64,000 nucleotides of DNA from Deuterostichococcus epilithicus (lineage: Eukaryota > Chlorophyta > Trebouxiophyceae > Prasiolales > Stichococcaceae). The notes beneath the pieces were generated by a model. The model did no database searches. It saw only the letters and a list, made by a program, of their open reading frames with translations, and was not told where the DNA came from. The stretch's first letter is position 1; each line of letters starts with the position of its first letter. A program made the position numbers and the translations under genes. Location of the stretch: NCBI GenBank assembly GCA_033439295.1, contig JAVTLE010000010.1, forward strand, positions 806,001 through 870,000. The letters run 5' to 3'. Of the stretch, positions 34,723-47,432 are shown piece after piece.

Positions 34723-37372
34723 TCAGGCCTGTTTCTTGGCCCTAGCCTTTGCGGCTCTCTTTTTGGCAGGCTTTGCCTCTGCATCTGCCTCGGCTGCGTC
34801 TTCGACATTGTCTGCAATGTCGCTATCGGCGGCTGGCTTGACCCGCTTCTTCCTGCTCTTCCCGTTCCTGTTGCCGTCGCCTGTGTCCTCTGTTGCTGAA
34901 TGGCCTGTCCTGGACAACAGCATCGTTCAGGAAGTTGTCCAATTTGCAGCGAAGGTTCAGAACACCGCAGAAACACCAACAATTGCAGTGACCCACCTGC
35001 CGCCTTCTTCGCCTTCACTGTCGCCTTCTTCTTTGGCTTCTCCTCGTCTTCGTCTGCTTCTGCCTCCTCTGCTGGCGGCCCAGCCAGCTTCTGAAGTGCG
35101 GGCTCGAAGCAAGTCGTCTGCAAGCACGCACCGGCACTACCCTCAGTTGCGCCTCTGCACGATGAATTTGGCGGGGCCAATGATGCAGCACATGCAGCAT
35201 TGCCTCAAATGCAAGGCTTCGAATGCCTCGACATGGATACACGGTGTGCAGGACGTGGGTTCGGACTGACCCTGCCACCAATGGTGAGAAACTTGTACTT
35301 GGCCGGCGCGGCCTTCGGCTTCCATCTGCAAAATCGACCAGGATGCATACTGAATGGGCTACGGGATCGACCAACAATCCATGTTTCGTATCGATGAACA
35401 TTGCCTCGCCATTCAGACCACGACCGCTTCAGCTTTGGACCCCTCCGAGCTTCCCGAGCCAGCCAGCAGCAAACCTGACGGCAAACAGCCAGTGCGACGG
35501 GTAGCGAGAATCGTCAGCATCAACAGCAACCGCCGTCTGCGCCACCCCCAGCAGCGCCTCCTGCAGAGCCGTGATCTGCGCCTGCACGTGCATGATCGAT
35601 GTCGGAGCCCAGCAGTGGGAGTTCTGGCATCTTGATGCCTTTGCAACGGGGTCTGCCAGGGTGCAGGAATGCCGTTGCCATGAGCGTTGCCATGAGCGCT
35701 CAGGTAACCGGCAGTCAGAAGCCCAGGACACACACCTCCGTAAGGTCAGAAGCCTGCAGGTGCAGCAGCACAGCGCGTGTCACGGGCAGAGTTCGGCACG
35801 CATTCAAGGTGCCACAACGACGACGTCCTTGCATGCTGGGGACCACCTTTTCGCTCGGGTGCAGCTTTGCCTCGTGCAACACCTCGTCGGCGACCCAGTT
35901 GCCGACGCCTGCCAGTACTGCTTGGTCCTGCATACGGGTGTGGGCGAAAAATGTCCGCAATTGGCAAGTGTAATGGTCTGACCTGATGGCTGAATGCACA
36001 TGTAGGAAGCAAATACCAAAATTATCCGTGCGGACATTACTTGTGCAGATCAATTGCATGTGCATGACAACACATACCATGATCACCGACTTGATGGCCG
36101 ACTTCCGCTTTCCCAGAGCAGCAGACAGCTGCTCTACTGTCGGCCGGTCGTTGAGGATGTCATAGCCCAGGAGGCTGTGCCGAAGAATATGATTTCAAAA
36201 ACGAGATCATGACCTGCATCGAAAGCTCTTCTCATGCAAATTGCTGCGCACATACCTGACAGGCGGGTTGTTCAGAGGATCCTCCTGCAGCCAACATACA
36301 GTGTATGGAACGCATGCGCATTGTCATTCTCTTGCATTGCTGTCACTGTCAGCTCAGGACTGTATCGATGAAGCACCTGGAAACGCGCTCGCGCAAACCG
36401 GCGGCTGTCGCAAAAGGCGACCTTGCGCCCCTTGCTGAGCTCCAGCTCGATCTGACGCATACACACGTGAATTTTCGTATTGCAAATATGGAAAACATGT
36501 GAAATGATGTGCAAGCAAGCAGAAAGATACGTCTGACAGCGCACTTTGCAGTACTTTGGCGGCCACACGTCCTTGTCAATGGCCTTTGCATTCACATACT
36601 TGACTGCGTCCACGCCCTGCATGGAAGGCAGACGACTCGATGGGTCTGGCCGACCTTTCGCAGGCGATTTGACAATGCAGTCCGGGCTGCCAGACGCATG
36701 CGCATCCGTCAGGTTGAGACTTGCCTGGACGACCAGGCAGCCTGTCATGCCTGTGGCATCGCGCAAAAATGCTTCAAAAAAATAATCAGATATACCTGAT
36801 GTGCGACAGTCGCATGCGCGGGTGATTCCTTCTGTGCTGGATGAGCAGCAGTCAGCATCGCAGATGCATGCCTGGATCCTCAGAGAGCGCAATGGCGACG
36901 GGCGCAGGTGAAAAGTGAAAAATCAAATCCGTACCGAAGTGGAGCATCAGCGCCGGGCTTTCAGGTCCCAGGTCGAACCACAGCTGCTTGCCTTTGCGGC
37001 AGGCTTCCACGATCGTGCGCCCCTCCAGCGCATTTTGCAAGTCCCCAGGGACGATGCCATCGATGACCTCTGTTTTGCAGGAGCCATATGTAAGGAACGC
37101 AGCACGCTACCGCTCGCTGGCCGTGCAGGCTGCGGATCACGTGCATCATGATACAGCGGACGCCATACTGCAACTCACTGCCGTCGTCTGCCACGATGGC
37201 CTTCAGGATCTTCAGTCCAGTGCAGTGCTTCTCGGCCAGCGACCTGCAGATGCACGAGCCAGCCAGTGGTTATCGATTGCGCAGTCGCATCATGTATGGC
37301 TGCCTAATGCGGCCACAGCAATGCTGTGCTGATGGCCCACCTTGCAGCTTCGACCTCAGGAAGCTCCGGCAT
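34723..37372 (-). CDS. FPG1: Formamidopyrimidine-DNA glycosylase, plant type (FPG/MutM)
   Basis: Base-excision repair enzyme for oxidised purines with AP-lyase activity. The start MPELPEVEAAR supplies the catalytic N-terminal Pro and Glu after Met removal. Then KVIDGIVPGDLQNALEGRTI, CRKGKQLWFDL, LMLHFGMTGCLVVQG, FCDSRRFARARF, LLGYDILNDRPTVEQL, DQAVLAGVGNWVADEVLHEA, VAVDADDSRYPSHWLF, TIGGRTTCFEPALQKLAG. There is no zinc finger, as in plant FPG; instead an acidic/Lys-rich tail (KPKKKATVKAKKAAG ... KKRAAKARAKKQA) that should bind DNA or target the nucleus. Fourteen exons give about 364 residues: 37341-37372, 37179-37243, 36935-37069, 36725-36750, 36545-36616, 36377-36451, 36256-36284, 36078-36174, 35847-35927, 35736-35753, 35475-35581, 35271-35325, 34997-35117, 34723-34904. 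Three are microexons (26, 29, 18 bases); the 18-base one is inferred. Confidence 0.92.
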
Positions 37373-37949
37373 GCTTGCTGCGCCTGATTTGCTGATGGTA
37401 CTCCCTTTTGAGACAACTTGTTTTTATTCAATCCTGCACAGTAGATCGGTCTTAGGCGGACCGTCTGCGATGCCGATCGATCCAGACGCTGCTTTCTATG
37501 CTCAAAGCATGCACAGGGGTCTTCGGTAGTGACAACGCAGATGCTTCATGTTGAGCCAGCATCCGCATTCGCAGCACAGCACAGCACACAATAGAAACCC
37601 TTCAACATGACTGATCTGCCTGCAAGACGACAGCTGCTGGCGGTGTGTCGCAGTGACGCTCTCTGCCGCACTTGCGAGGCCGTCTGTCATTGGAGCGCGT
37701 TTTGGCGCCCACAGACGGTTCCTCTGCTGCGTTGCGCGGGACTCGCAGTCGTGCCGCCGGACGCAGCTGCGGGGTTCAGATCAAGTCAGAAACTACGAAC
37801 TGAGCACTTGGCCAGTGGTGCTCCGAGTTGCTGCAGTCGCACGGCCGTCTAGATTATCGCTCTGCAGCACCTCACCTGCGCGTCTCGATCGGCGTCGCGC
37901 TTTGAAACTTGCCGGCCACGACAGCCACAGTCTTGTCGGGGCAAGCAAC
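37373..37949. other. Divergent promoter interval of FPG and methyltransferase-like gene
   Basis: No exon or known element recognised in these 577 bases. Confidence 0.4.
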
Positions 37950-40846
37950 ATGAGCAAGAAGGGGTGAGCAAATTGATGGATAGTTTGCGGAGAACACTTC
38001 TTTCACGTCTTTCGTGTTGCTGGATCGATGGGCCACGACAGCAGCGGTGGTCTGCAATGCTTGGCGGTTGTAACCGCCGGCACAAATCGGCGCCCATAGT
38101 CTTCACTGCACCGCAGGTTCCAGTTTCCGCCGTGGCTGCCCAAGGCAGTGGTGGGCATCCTCATTGCCGCGGTCATCTACCTTGCATTCTTCCACCAGGG
38201 GTCCCGTGGCACTGACAGCATCACGGCGACGCTCACCGGTGCGTGCCCGCGGCCATGCACATGCATGCGCCCTGTTCCGCATTTGCCGAGGTTCGCACAT
38301 CCAAGGTTCATGCTGCAGCTGTCATGTCTGATTCGACCACGAGACAGCCTGGATGAAGCGTGCGGCGACTGACACGCACAGATGAGGCCTTGAACTCCAG
38401 CTCTCCTGTCCCATATGCAGGCTCCTCTGTCAGCGACCTGCGGGCGCAGGAGGTGATCCACCGCTTCCACCTGGCCAAGCGGTATGTCAAGCGCATGAAG
38501 GAGGTCGGCAAGAATGAGCTATTTACCCTCACTACCTGCCCGGAAAAGTACAGCATCGGCAAGCGCACGACGCCCGGTCAGGTGAGATGCCCCCAGATCT
38601 CTGGGAAAACGCAGATGATGCCTGCTGTACCACCTGCTGCATGCTGCTGCTGCTGCTGCTGTATGGATGGATGCTGTATGTAGTAGGAGGCTAACCGCCG
38701 CTCACAACCAAACGGTTGCCTATTTTTGCGCAGGTCATTCCCGAGTACGTCGGCAACACCTGCGAGGTGTGGCGCCGTGCATGCACAGTGCAACACGTTT
38801 GTCTGATGCTTGCAACTCCTCTGTGCTAATGACTGATATGGGTAGCATAGCACATCCTGTGACGAGCATCGGGGTGCCTCCCGCAGCCGTGGGTCGCTCG
38901 CTTCGCGCTCATCTTCCTGGACCGCCTCCTAGACCCAGGTGAGGCCCTTGCTGGTGCAACAGCCTGTTGTGCGTGCATGGTGAATCTCCAAACCGGCTGC
39001 AAAGCAGCAGCGTCAATGGCACCGCTGCACTGGACTGGCTGCGGACCATGCTCGTCCAGCAGACCTGTGCAACCTCTCGGCTGCCGGCTGCAACCTTCTG
39101 CCCCGCCAATGTCGTGATCACCTGGTTGACACTGGGTCAATGCGGCTGCAGACATGAAGTGCCTGGAGTGGTCCACGGGCTCGTCGACGCTGTGGGTGCT
39201 CATGCGCGTGAAGCACCTCATCTCTATCGAGCACCATGAGCGCTGGTCCAAAATGGTTGCCCAGCAGCTCGCCAAGATCTACAATCCCAACGTGAGGCAG
39301 CTCCGTTATTCAATCTCGCGACCGCCTGTTCCAGGCTGCTGTGCCAGGTCGCATGCACCAATTGTGATGCCCTGCCCCAAGTGTGCCACCCCGCGCGCCT
39401 TCCTCCAGACTAGGCACCGAACTGTGCCGACAGCGCGACCTTATGTGCTCTAGCCAACTCTGCGAGTGCTCCGAGTTAGATTGTGCCGCAACGTGCAATG
39501 ACAGGACCTAGAGCGCCGCTGGGAGCTGCATGCGGTGGAGCCGCTGCCAGGAACCAAGGAGGTTGGCCCCGACAAGGAGGACCCTGTCAAGTTCAAGTGC
39601 GCTGCGCTCTGTGCGCCAACCTTCATGGCGGTGCACACCTGCTGCTGATTCGCATGGCGCTATTCGTTGTGGCGTCAACTCTGAGCATTCCTCGCTTGGG
39701 TGCTCGAGAACGTGTGCGATTGTTTCTGGGAGCAAACTAGGGGTTGAAGATCTCGGAGTCGCTCAGGCGCAATGACAGACCTCTGATTCAATTTGGAGCA
39801 TCCTGCGCCTCGCTTGTGGCGACATTCACAAAGGCATGTGCAGCGTCTGTAAGGGCCGCGCCTCCGTGCAGGGACTACATTGCGGCCAGCTTCCTGCCGG
39901 AGAAGGAGGGAATCTACGATTACATCAGCGTCGACGGCCGGGCCCGTGTGCAATGCCTCAAGCGCGCGCTGCCGCTGCTAAAGCCCGAGGGCGGCATCCT
40001 CATGCTGGTGCGGACGTCGCGGCTCGCTGAACGTCACTGACATGTGCTCCTGGCTTTACGAACAGGCTGGAAATACGCACACAATGCTTTCTGCCAGACC
40101 TGACGCGGGGGGGTGGTTCGTGATCTTGGGACACGATGCGCATCACCTCTGAGCCCGTGCTTGACTGCTTCCTCCTGCTCTGCTGAAACAATGGCAACAG
40201 ACGTGCCGACTGACGCACACCTTTGGCGTAGCACAGGACAATTCTGAGCGCGAGTGGTACGCTGACGCCTTTGCCGCCGTCCCAGACCACTGGCTGAAGT
40301 ACGAAGACTATGTCAACACAGGTGCGCATGTCGGCTGCCTGCCGAGATTCGAGAAATTGAGGCGACAAATGGCTTGCAGCTTGTGCCAGGCGCCCCAGAT
40401 GACGTTTGCCAATGTTTGCGGACGTTTCAACTTCTCCAACCTGCAGGTGAGCGCACAACGATTTGGGTTTCGTGCAAGCCTGGTCGGTGCGGCGAAGACT
40501 CGGCCGCCGACTTGGCGACCGCGGTCGTGTGAGCACCCGCTGTCAGGCCCAAATTCTTGCAGTTGGGGGGTCTAACTGGCTGTCGTGATGACCACCGCCT
40601 GGCTGTGGCAAGGTGCACTAAGGCGAGCCCTCGTCAGGGTGATGCAGATTCTTGACGCCATATAACTGCGCCAGATGAATGCAATACATCTGTGACATGG
40701 ATTGCGGCAGACTGGAATTAGGTGGTGACCGCCGTGCCGCTGCTATCCAGCGCCGCCATGATGCGGGTTTCGACCAGGACAGTAGAATGCAACTCGACAG
40801 ATGGTTGTGCCAAGCACTGCGTTGGGTATTGGTGGGAACATTCTAA
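37950..40846 (+). CDS. Membrane-anchored class I methyltransferase-like protein
   Basis: Ten exons in the best model (37950-37963, 38117-38238, 38421-38581, 38734-38766, 38886-38937, 39152-39291, 39505-39596, 39872-40007, 40237-40321, 40722-40846), about 319 residues. The 14-base first exon encodes MSKKG. A transmembrane segment follows (WLPKAVVGILIAAVIYLAFF). The catalytic-like part has a Rossmann pattern: KCLEWSTGSSTLW (SAM loop), HLISIEHHERWSKM (strand 2 acidic end), YDYISVDGRARVQCLKRA, and LPLLKPEGGILMLDNSERE. This resembles plant SAM-dependent methyltransferase-like proteins of unknown substrate. The last exon depends on an unusual acceptor (tggaattag) and is doubtful. A TGTAA lies at 41035. 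Confidence 0.75.
38637..38661. repeat. CTG/GCT trinucleotide tract
   Basis: Short GCT/CTG run inside an intron; simple sequence with no sign of function. Confidence 0.8.
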
Positions 40847-41104
40847 CCTCGCGTGTACGACGGCCGACTGGACCTCTCGTTGCTACTATCATCCCAATTT
40901 GAATCAGCACCGCTGTCAGGAGGCAGGAGAGGGGCAGATGAAAACTCAGATGTCATCCTCATTCGCTCACATCACATACAGCGTGCGGCTCTCTTTTGCG
41001 CGTAAGACCGGACACACTTGTCGTCCTGCGGCACTGTAAAACGCGTTTACCTTTCAAGCCGAGATTGGGTCGATTTTAGTGCAAGTTGAACATTCTGTGC
41101 CCAT
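40847..41104. other. Interval before CA1P with TGTAA at 41035-41039
   Basis: Probable 3' UTR of the methyltransferase-like gene and promoter of CA1P. TGTAA is 189 bases past the proposed stop. Confidence 0.4.
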
Positions 41105-43498
41105 ATGTCATTATCGATCATGCCAGCCTTTGTATCAACACCTCGTGGTGCAGCAGACCTGCAGCACAGCTGCTTCACAGTGCGGCCACCACTGCAGCGC
41201 AGAGCGCGCCCTTTGGCTGTTGCCCCAGCGGCGGACCAGGCGTATAGATGGCAAGGCCGTGATGAATTTGACGTGCAAGGCGACCGCCTGGACCAGCCTC
41301 CATTGCCATTGCCCGATGTTGAAGGCAGCAAGATGGTCATGCTGGTCCGGCACGGGCAGAGTCAGTGGAATGCATCCGGCCGCATCCAGGGCAGCTCAGA
41401 CCAGTCCCTGCTGACGGAGACGGGCCGCAATCAGGCAGAGGCTGCACGCATGATGGTGCGATCCTGCGTCGACTCGCGGCTAGGCGTCCAGCGCTCGTCT
41501 GTGCATGGTCCCGCATCAAGCCTTGCAACATGCAACTGTATCCTGCCAAAGAGCATGTCGTTGCTGGACAAAAGGGCTCATGTTGTTGTCTTGCAGCTGG
41601 AGGGCGAGGAGTTCGATGCCTTCTTCAGCAGCCCGCTGCAGCGTGCGGCAGTCACTGGCGAGATTATTTGGGCCGGGCGGGCAGGCACTGCCCAAGTGAC
41701 ATATGCTCTGTCCTGCTGCATAACAGAGTCACCCGTGCCCGCATCGCCTTGATGGCAAGCGCAGCGCGCGTCAATGAAGCGTTACAGCGTCTACGCCGCT
41801 GGTGCACAGCGGCTCCACGGGATCACATCCACATCGCCATGCTGTGTGTTGTGGTTTGATTTCTGTCGTGCATGTCCAACAGTTCGAAGTGTAAGATCAA
41901 TGTGCATAACACAGGTGCTGCCAAGCCTGCGGGAGGTGGACCTATACTCCTTCCAGGGTTTGGCAAAGGCGGAGGGCAAGGCGCTGTATGGCGCGCAGTA
42001 TGACGCCTGGAAGGCCGACCCTGCGTCCTTCGAGATCGATGGACACGCCCCCGTCAGGCAAGCACCAGCGCACTACCTGGCATGGCGGCTTGTGGGCATG
42101 GATGATGTGTCTGCATCACTTCGACCATGCAGTGCGAAGACAGTGAGTTGATCTGATTCCTGCTTTGACTTGCTGTCATGTCTGCAGCCAGGTGGCGGGA
42201 ATCTTCAGCCACAGAGATGACAGAGAAGACAGAGAAACCAGCTGTCGCTGTCGCAGGGAGCTGTGGTACCGGGCGTCGCTGGCGCTGCAGGAAATCCTGG
42301 CGGCGGAGCCGGGGCGCCGCACCCTGGTCGTCGCGCACAACGCTGTCAATCAGGCGCTCATCGCGGTGTCGCTGGGGCTGCCGCCCTCCGCCTTCCGCCG
42401 CCTGGTGCAGGCCAACGCCGCCACCACGCTGCTTCATTACCGCCCGGCGGCCACTGGCGCCGAGCAGGACGGCACACCAGCGACAGCGGGCGGGGCGGGG
42501 GCGGCGGCGGCAGCGGCGTCGGCGGATCAGCCCGCAGGCGCAGCGTCCAGCCGGGCGGTGACACGAGCCACGCTGCGGCACCTCAACCAGTCGCCAGAGG
42601 TGCTGGCGGGTCTGGCAGTCGACGGTCCGCCCGCTGCCGGCGTGCGCGTCCTACTGGTTGGCTGTGGCAGCGGGGGGGCAGCACCCGCCGACAAAGCAGC
42701 CGCGCACGCCGCGACGGAAGCACTGTCCGCCTTCAAGGTGAGCTGCGTGGCTGCGCCTCAAACCATCGTCGGTCCATCCACTGCTTTCAGACCGCACTGC
42801 CTGCCTTGATGCAGCAAGCCTTGTGCGATTAATGCAGACAGGTAGAGCATCTCATTTGTGGTCGCACCGGGCGCAGGGACTAAGGTGTGCCTGGAGACAC
42901 CTGCATGGAGGCCGATGCCGCTCAACTTTCGCGTCTGCAGGTGGACAGGCTGGTATGCGACGACCCGCTGGCAGCCCGCGCCCTGCAGCAGGCGATCGCC
43001 GGCGCGCGGCCGCATGCAGCGGCGCTGCCGCCGCAGCTGTGGCACCCGACGGCGGTCGCCGACGAGGACGTGGAGGGGTCGGCCGTCGAGCGGGCGGCGC
43101 TGGCGGACGCTTTCCAGCTGCTTTGCTCGCAGGTCGCGCTCGGCAGGTCGCCGGCGGACAGCGGCGCGCGGGGCGGCACCACGCCAGCGGGCGCCGCAGC
43201 GGCCGGCGCTACAGAGCCTTCTGGACATCCACCTGCAGATGGAGTTACACTGCTGGCGGTGACGAGCTGCCAGCGCGCAGCGGCGCTGCTGCACGCGTTG
43301 CTCGGGCTGGGCCAAGACTGCGCCTTTGCCGTGGCGCCGCAGCCGACAGGCATCTCGTGCATCGACCTGGCTCTGGCCGCGGGTGGCGATTGGTTTGCCG
43401 GCGCCACGGTGCACTGCGTCAACAGCTGCGCGCACCTTCAGGTGCCGGACACAATGGCAGCAGCGGCGGGCGGCAAGTCAAACGCCAGCGACGTGTGA
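41105..43498 (+). CDS. CA1P: 2-carboxy-D-arabinitol-1-phosphatase-like (CA1P)
   Basis: Five exons, 41105-41455, 41597-41695, 41915-42057, 42257-42737 and 42941-43498, give about 543 residues. In plants this stromal enzyme dephosphorylates CA1P, the night-time Rubisco inhibitor, and other misfire sugar phosphates. The N-terminus (MSLSIMPAFVSTPRGAA) fits a plastid transit peptide. The histidine-phosphatase core follows: VMLVRHGQSQWNASGR with the phospho-accepting His, FDAFFSSPLQRAAVTGEIIW, LREVDLYSFQGL, FEIDGHAPVRELWYRA, and LVVAHNAVNQALIAVSLG. A second, phosphatase-like half (RVLLVGCGSGG, GVTLLAVTSCQRAAALLHAL) lacks the RHG motif, as in CA1P relatives. The intron 42058-42256 uses a GC donor (CAG|gcaagc), needed to give APVR-ELWYR. 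Whether this alga makes CA1P is unknown. Confidence 0.93.
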
Positions 43499-44126
43499 GC
43501 GGCAGCAGCCCTGTGCGGGCGCACAGGCGCTGCTGTGCCCTGACCGCAGCATCAGCGATGCTGAGTGGGGTGGGCGCCACAAGCAAACCGGACTACCCAC
43601 TGCCAACACTCTACGTGCAGCGACTTGACAGCACCATCGCTGGATCTTCGAGGAAATTTTAGAGTTTTATCCACAGCGCATCAGCACTGCTTGCCAGGCA
43701 GAAGCTGTTTGCACTGTTCTGCCGCCGCGTTTGCCATCTGCCGCGCGGCGGCGTCACTGACTGTTTTATTTGGAAGCCTGACCGGCGCAGCACCGCTTTC
43801 CAGATTTGACCTTGACCAAAAGTGAGGAGTTCGCTGTCGTGCTGCTGCACACTGCTGTGCGTCAGGTGCACATCTCGTGAAGCAGGCAGGGTTTGTGGAT
43901 GAGTCCCAGGATGGGGCTGACAGGAGCACAGGACAGCCGTGCACGCAACATTTGCAGACGCTTGTGAATCTGCGATTTTTGCTCAACTTAGCTATGTTTG
44001 GCGTTCGCTGATTGATACCCGGTTCTCACGGTGCTGGGGAACGTCTTATGTTCATAACACACACTGCCGGAACTCTGAATAGAGCTAGACCTCTGGTGGC
44101 AAGAAATCAGCTTCACAGCCTGCACT
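43499..44126. other. Interval between CA1P and SP1-like gene
   Basis: No exon, RNA or repeat recognised in 628 bases; 3' UTR of CA1P and promoter of the next gene. Confidence 0.4.
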
Positions 44127-47055
44127 ATGGACACAGCAGGCGTGTCTTTCATCCATTGGCCGGGCGTTGCGTGCTCTGCCGTGGGCGGCCTCTTCTGGCT
44201 TGTGGGATGGGCGAAAGGCAAACAGTCCAGACAGCTGGAGTCAGCGACGCCGTTGAACAAACTATCAGGTGATTATTGCATCAGCCCTGTGTTGTTTGCC
44301 CAATCAGATCAATGCCACCGAGATTTGGTGGTGGCATTGACTGTTGCCGCTCGGCATGTGGCGCCATGACATCTTCGCCGCACAGATGATGCATCACGCA
44401 TCAACTAAAAATCCACCATCTTCACAAGAAACATCTCGCAGCGCAGACGTGAAGAAGCTGGCGGGCATGGTGCCGCTCCTAATAGCGGTCACTGGGCAGG
44501 CAAGCATTCCTGCCAGCCCTGCAGCGAACCAGCAAATGCAGGGCCTCCTCATGCGACTAGTTTGAAGAGACCTTCACTCCAAGCGTTGCTTCAGCAAGGA
44601 GCGTCAATGCCTGCGGCAAACCGCAGGCGGGCGCCGCCCTGCGGACGACACCTGACCACTCGCCTTCCGCCTGCGCAGGCACACGCTGAGAAGCCCGTCG
44701 TGGGCGAGCTGACGAGCGAGCCGTGCGTCATTACTGAGGTGCGCATCCATGGCCGAAGTTGTCTGGTTCCTGGCCACATGGCGGCCTGCATGATGAACCC
44801 CGATGAGACATGCACAGCTTCAGCGTCTCGGCCGCCCTCCAGGACACCCCTGAGCCTAAAATTCCAGGCACTTCTGCAACGTTTCGGTCTTGAAACATTT
44901 CTGTTGACCATGGCCCCAGGTGCGGGAGGAGCAGCAGATGTCCAAGCGGCTGAGCAACAACCGTTGGGTGCGGGACAGCAGCACGCTGAGGAAAATGCGG
45001 GCCGAGGTGCCCTGGGCGCTCGCAGACGGCTCGGCCGTGCAGCTGCCCATCGTTGACGCCAGCAGCGCGCACCTTTCGCTGCCCCTCGTCGGTGCGCCCC
45101 GCCCCCTGGCGGCAGACTCCCTCGGCTGCCTTGGCGAGGGCCTGGTGCACAGCCGCTGCCGCTTTGTGTCACCACAAACCGCATCTCGCACAGCAGACCG
45201 GGCTGCCAGATCGACGTCACGATGGGGTGACCTGCACAAATCCCCCACAGCCGATGCCAAACAGAAAATCCTGCCCTGCAGTGGAGTCGTACACGGACGG
45301 CCCCAAGCGGGGGCTGCTGCAGACGGGGCTGGACGCCTTCGCGGGCTTCCACATCCTGGGACACACCGTCACCGAGCGCAGCCTGCCCGTCGGCACGCCG
45401 CTCACCGTGGTCGGCGAGCTGACACGCGCCCCCCGGTGCGTTTCTCACCGACAGATGGTCCCCCTCCCCCCCAACATGAGGCGCATTTGTTGCGGAGGCA
45501 CGTCTGTTGCGGCGCGGTGGCAGGCGTCGACACTTGAACCCGCTCTGCCAGCCTGCAGGCTCCCACGCCCGCAAGATGGCGCTGCCCAGACGCAGTGCTC
45601 ATTGTGGTAAATGGGACGGTGAACTGGCCCTGGCCAATGGTGAAAGCACCCTGGTCTGCAGCGACGGCGGCTCACGACTGCATCATGTGGCCTGCGGGCT
45701 CGCTGGACCGCACACGCAATGCGGCGAGCCCTTGTTGCCGGCTGCGCTGACGGCACACCTTCTCAGCAGGGGCCAGACCTCTGGCTTTCTGGCATCGCTG
45801 CAGGGGCAGCGTGACGTGCCCCAAGGCGGCCACCGCGGGGACAGATGGCGTGCTCGTGCTGCGCTCGCCCGCCCGGGGGGACGCATACTTCATCACCACA
45901 CAGTCCCTGCCCGACCTCGTCTCCTCCATCAGCGGGTGCCACCTTATGGGAACCCTTCGCCCAGCGACCCTGCTGACCCCCCTGGAGACCCGCCACCCCA
46001 TGCCTTGGCTCCATCCCCTGGCACCCGCCGCCCCACTGCAGGCCCGTGCACCGCCGCCTGCTCACGAGAGCCAACCCGCCGCACGCCTCTACTCGTCAGC
46101 GCTGGGGGCATGCCGCGCCAGGTTTATAGGATTCAGGGTTTAGGGAGTCCTGCCCCGCGGCGAGTCATGAGTCTGAGGTCGAGAGCCTCCGCCCTTTGCC
46201 CCGCAGCATCGCGAAGACTTGCAAGTGGCTGGCGTTCGGCTTTGGCGCCGTGGGCGCCGCGCTTGTGGCCTGGCGCCTATCCGGCGGCGTCGTCACGCTC
46301 GTGCGCCGAAAACGGCTGAGGTGCGGCGTGTCCCGGGTTTCTTTCTGCAGATTTCCACTGCTGCATCGAGTGACCAGCTCATCTCTTGCAAAGAGTATTT
46401 ACAGTACATCAGGCATGTGGATCCATATATGCAACTGTATACATCTCTCAAACGAGCTGATGACAGAGCTGAGGCCTGCATTGCCAGTGCACGTCCCTGA
46501 GATCGCAAGTTCAGCAGCCTCAATGAAAAGACTGGCACCTGCGCAACCGCTGGTGGTGACGTCCTGGCGCAACTCACTGCCGTGCACCCCACATGTGCCG
46601 CAGGACACGAGTGGAGGCGGCCAACAGGCGGCTGGAGGAGGCTCGGCGCGCCGGCAACGGCGTCGACATTGCTGACACAGCAGAGGCCCCAGACACGGGC
46701 GACAGGTGGGACCGCCCGCTGGTTGGACCGCCTGCACTACTCTGCGCGGCGGCTGCATCATGGCATGCTCCAATCGCTAACTCGATCCGATTCGGTGGCA
46801 TGTGGCTTCTCACACACCGGCTGTGCATGCCAGACTCAAGCACACCCGCCTGCTGCATGCACCAGCATGTCTGACAGCAGCAGCTGCTCGGGGCGCAGGG
46901 ACGCCAACCTGTGCGCGGTGTGCCTTGAAAACAGCTGCTCGGCAGTGTTCGCGGCATGCGGCCACATGTGCTCGTGCTGGGACTGCGCGCAGCGCATGGA
47001 TCGGTGTCCCCTGTGCCGCTCGCGGACGCATGCTATCAAGGTGTACCGGCCATAG
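44127..47055 (+). CDS. SP1: RING E3 ubiquitin ligase of the SP1/MUL1 (MAPL) family
   Basis: Outer-envelope ligase; in plants SP1 ubiquitinates TOC import proteins, and in animals MUL1 acts on mitochondria. The layout is right: N-terminal hydrophobic stretch (SAVGGLFWLVGWAKG), a central BAM/GIDE-type domain (LAGMVPLLIAVTGQ, PVVGELTSEPCVITE, GFHILGHTVTERSLPVGTPL), a second transmembrane helix (WLAFGFGAVGAALVAWRLSG), a coiled linker (EAANRRLEEARRAG) and a C-terminal C3HC4 RING (NLCAVCLENSCSAVFAACGH, CSCWDCAQRMDRCPLCR). Resolved exons: 44127-44268, 44447-44499, 44679-44738, 44920-~45144, ~45282-45435, 45804-45935, 46207-46320, 46604-46705, 46866-47055. The join between the fourth and fifth exons is not settled. 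The intron 44500-44678 has a GC donor (CAG|gcaagc). Chloroplast versus mitochondrial placement is open. Confidence 0.88.
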
Positions 47056-47432
47056 GGTCGGGCCGACTGCTGAAAGTCAGAAGCAAGTTGGCATGCTGTA
47101 GCCCATTTGCACCGCTGAATCGTGCGAAGGCTCGTGCAACCACATTGATGCCGATCAGCGCCAATGTAAAATACTGTACATCCTGGCAATGATTCAGAGA
47201 GAGGTCCGCTCTTCGTTTTGGGACTCGAGGCGCATGTGGTTTAAAGTTTGATAGGACGGCTCAGATCTTACGACACATTGCAAAGCCTCAAAACCCAAAC
47301 ATATTCAACTCTGCGCCATCGCTGACCTGCTGCTGTGCGCGTCGCCTGCTTCCCTTGCTTGTGGGGCTAGAAATGGGTCGATTGCTCTTCGTGAGGTGCT
47401 GCGTGCTCAGCCCGATATCCCGGATGCAGCAA
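47056..47432. other. Convergent interval, SP1 and eIF3d 3' ends; TGTAA at 47165-47169
   Basis: TGTAA on the plus strand, 110 bases past the SP1 stop, is its likely poly(A) signal. Nothing else recognised. Confidence 0.5.
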
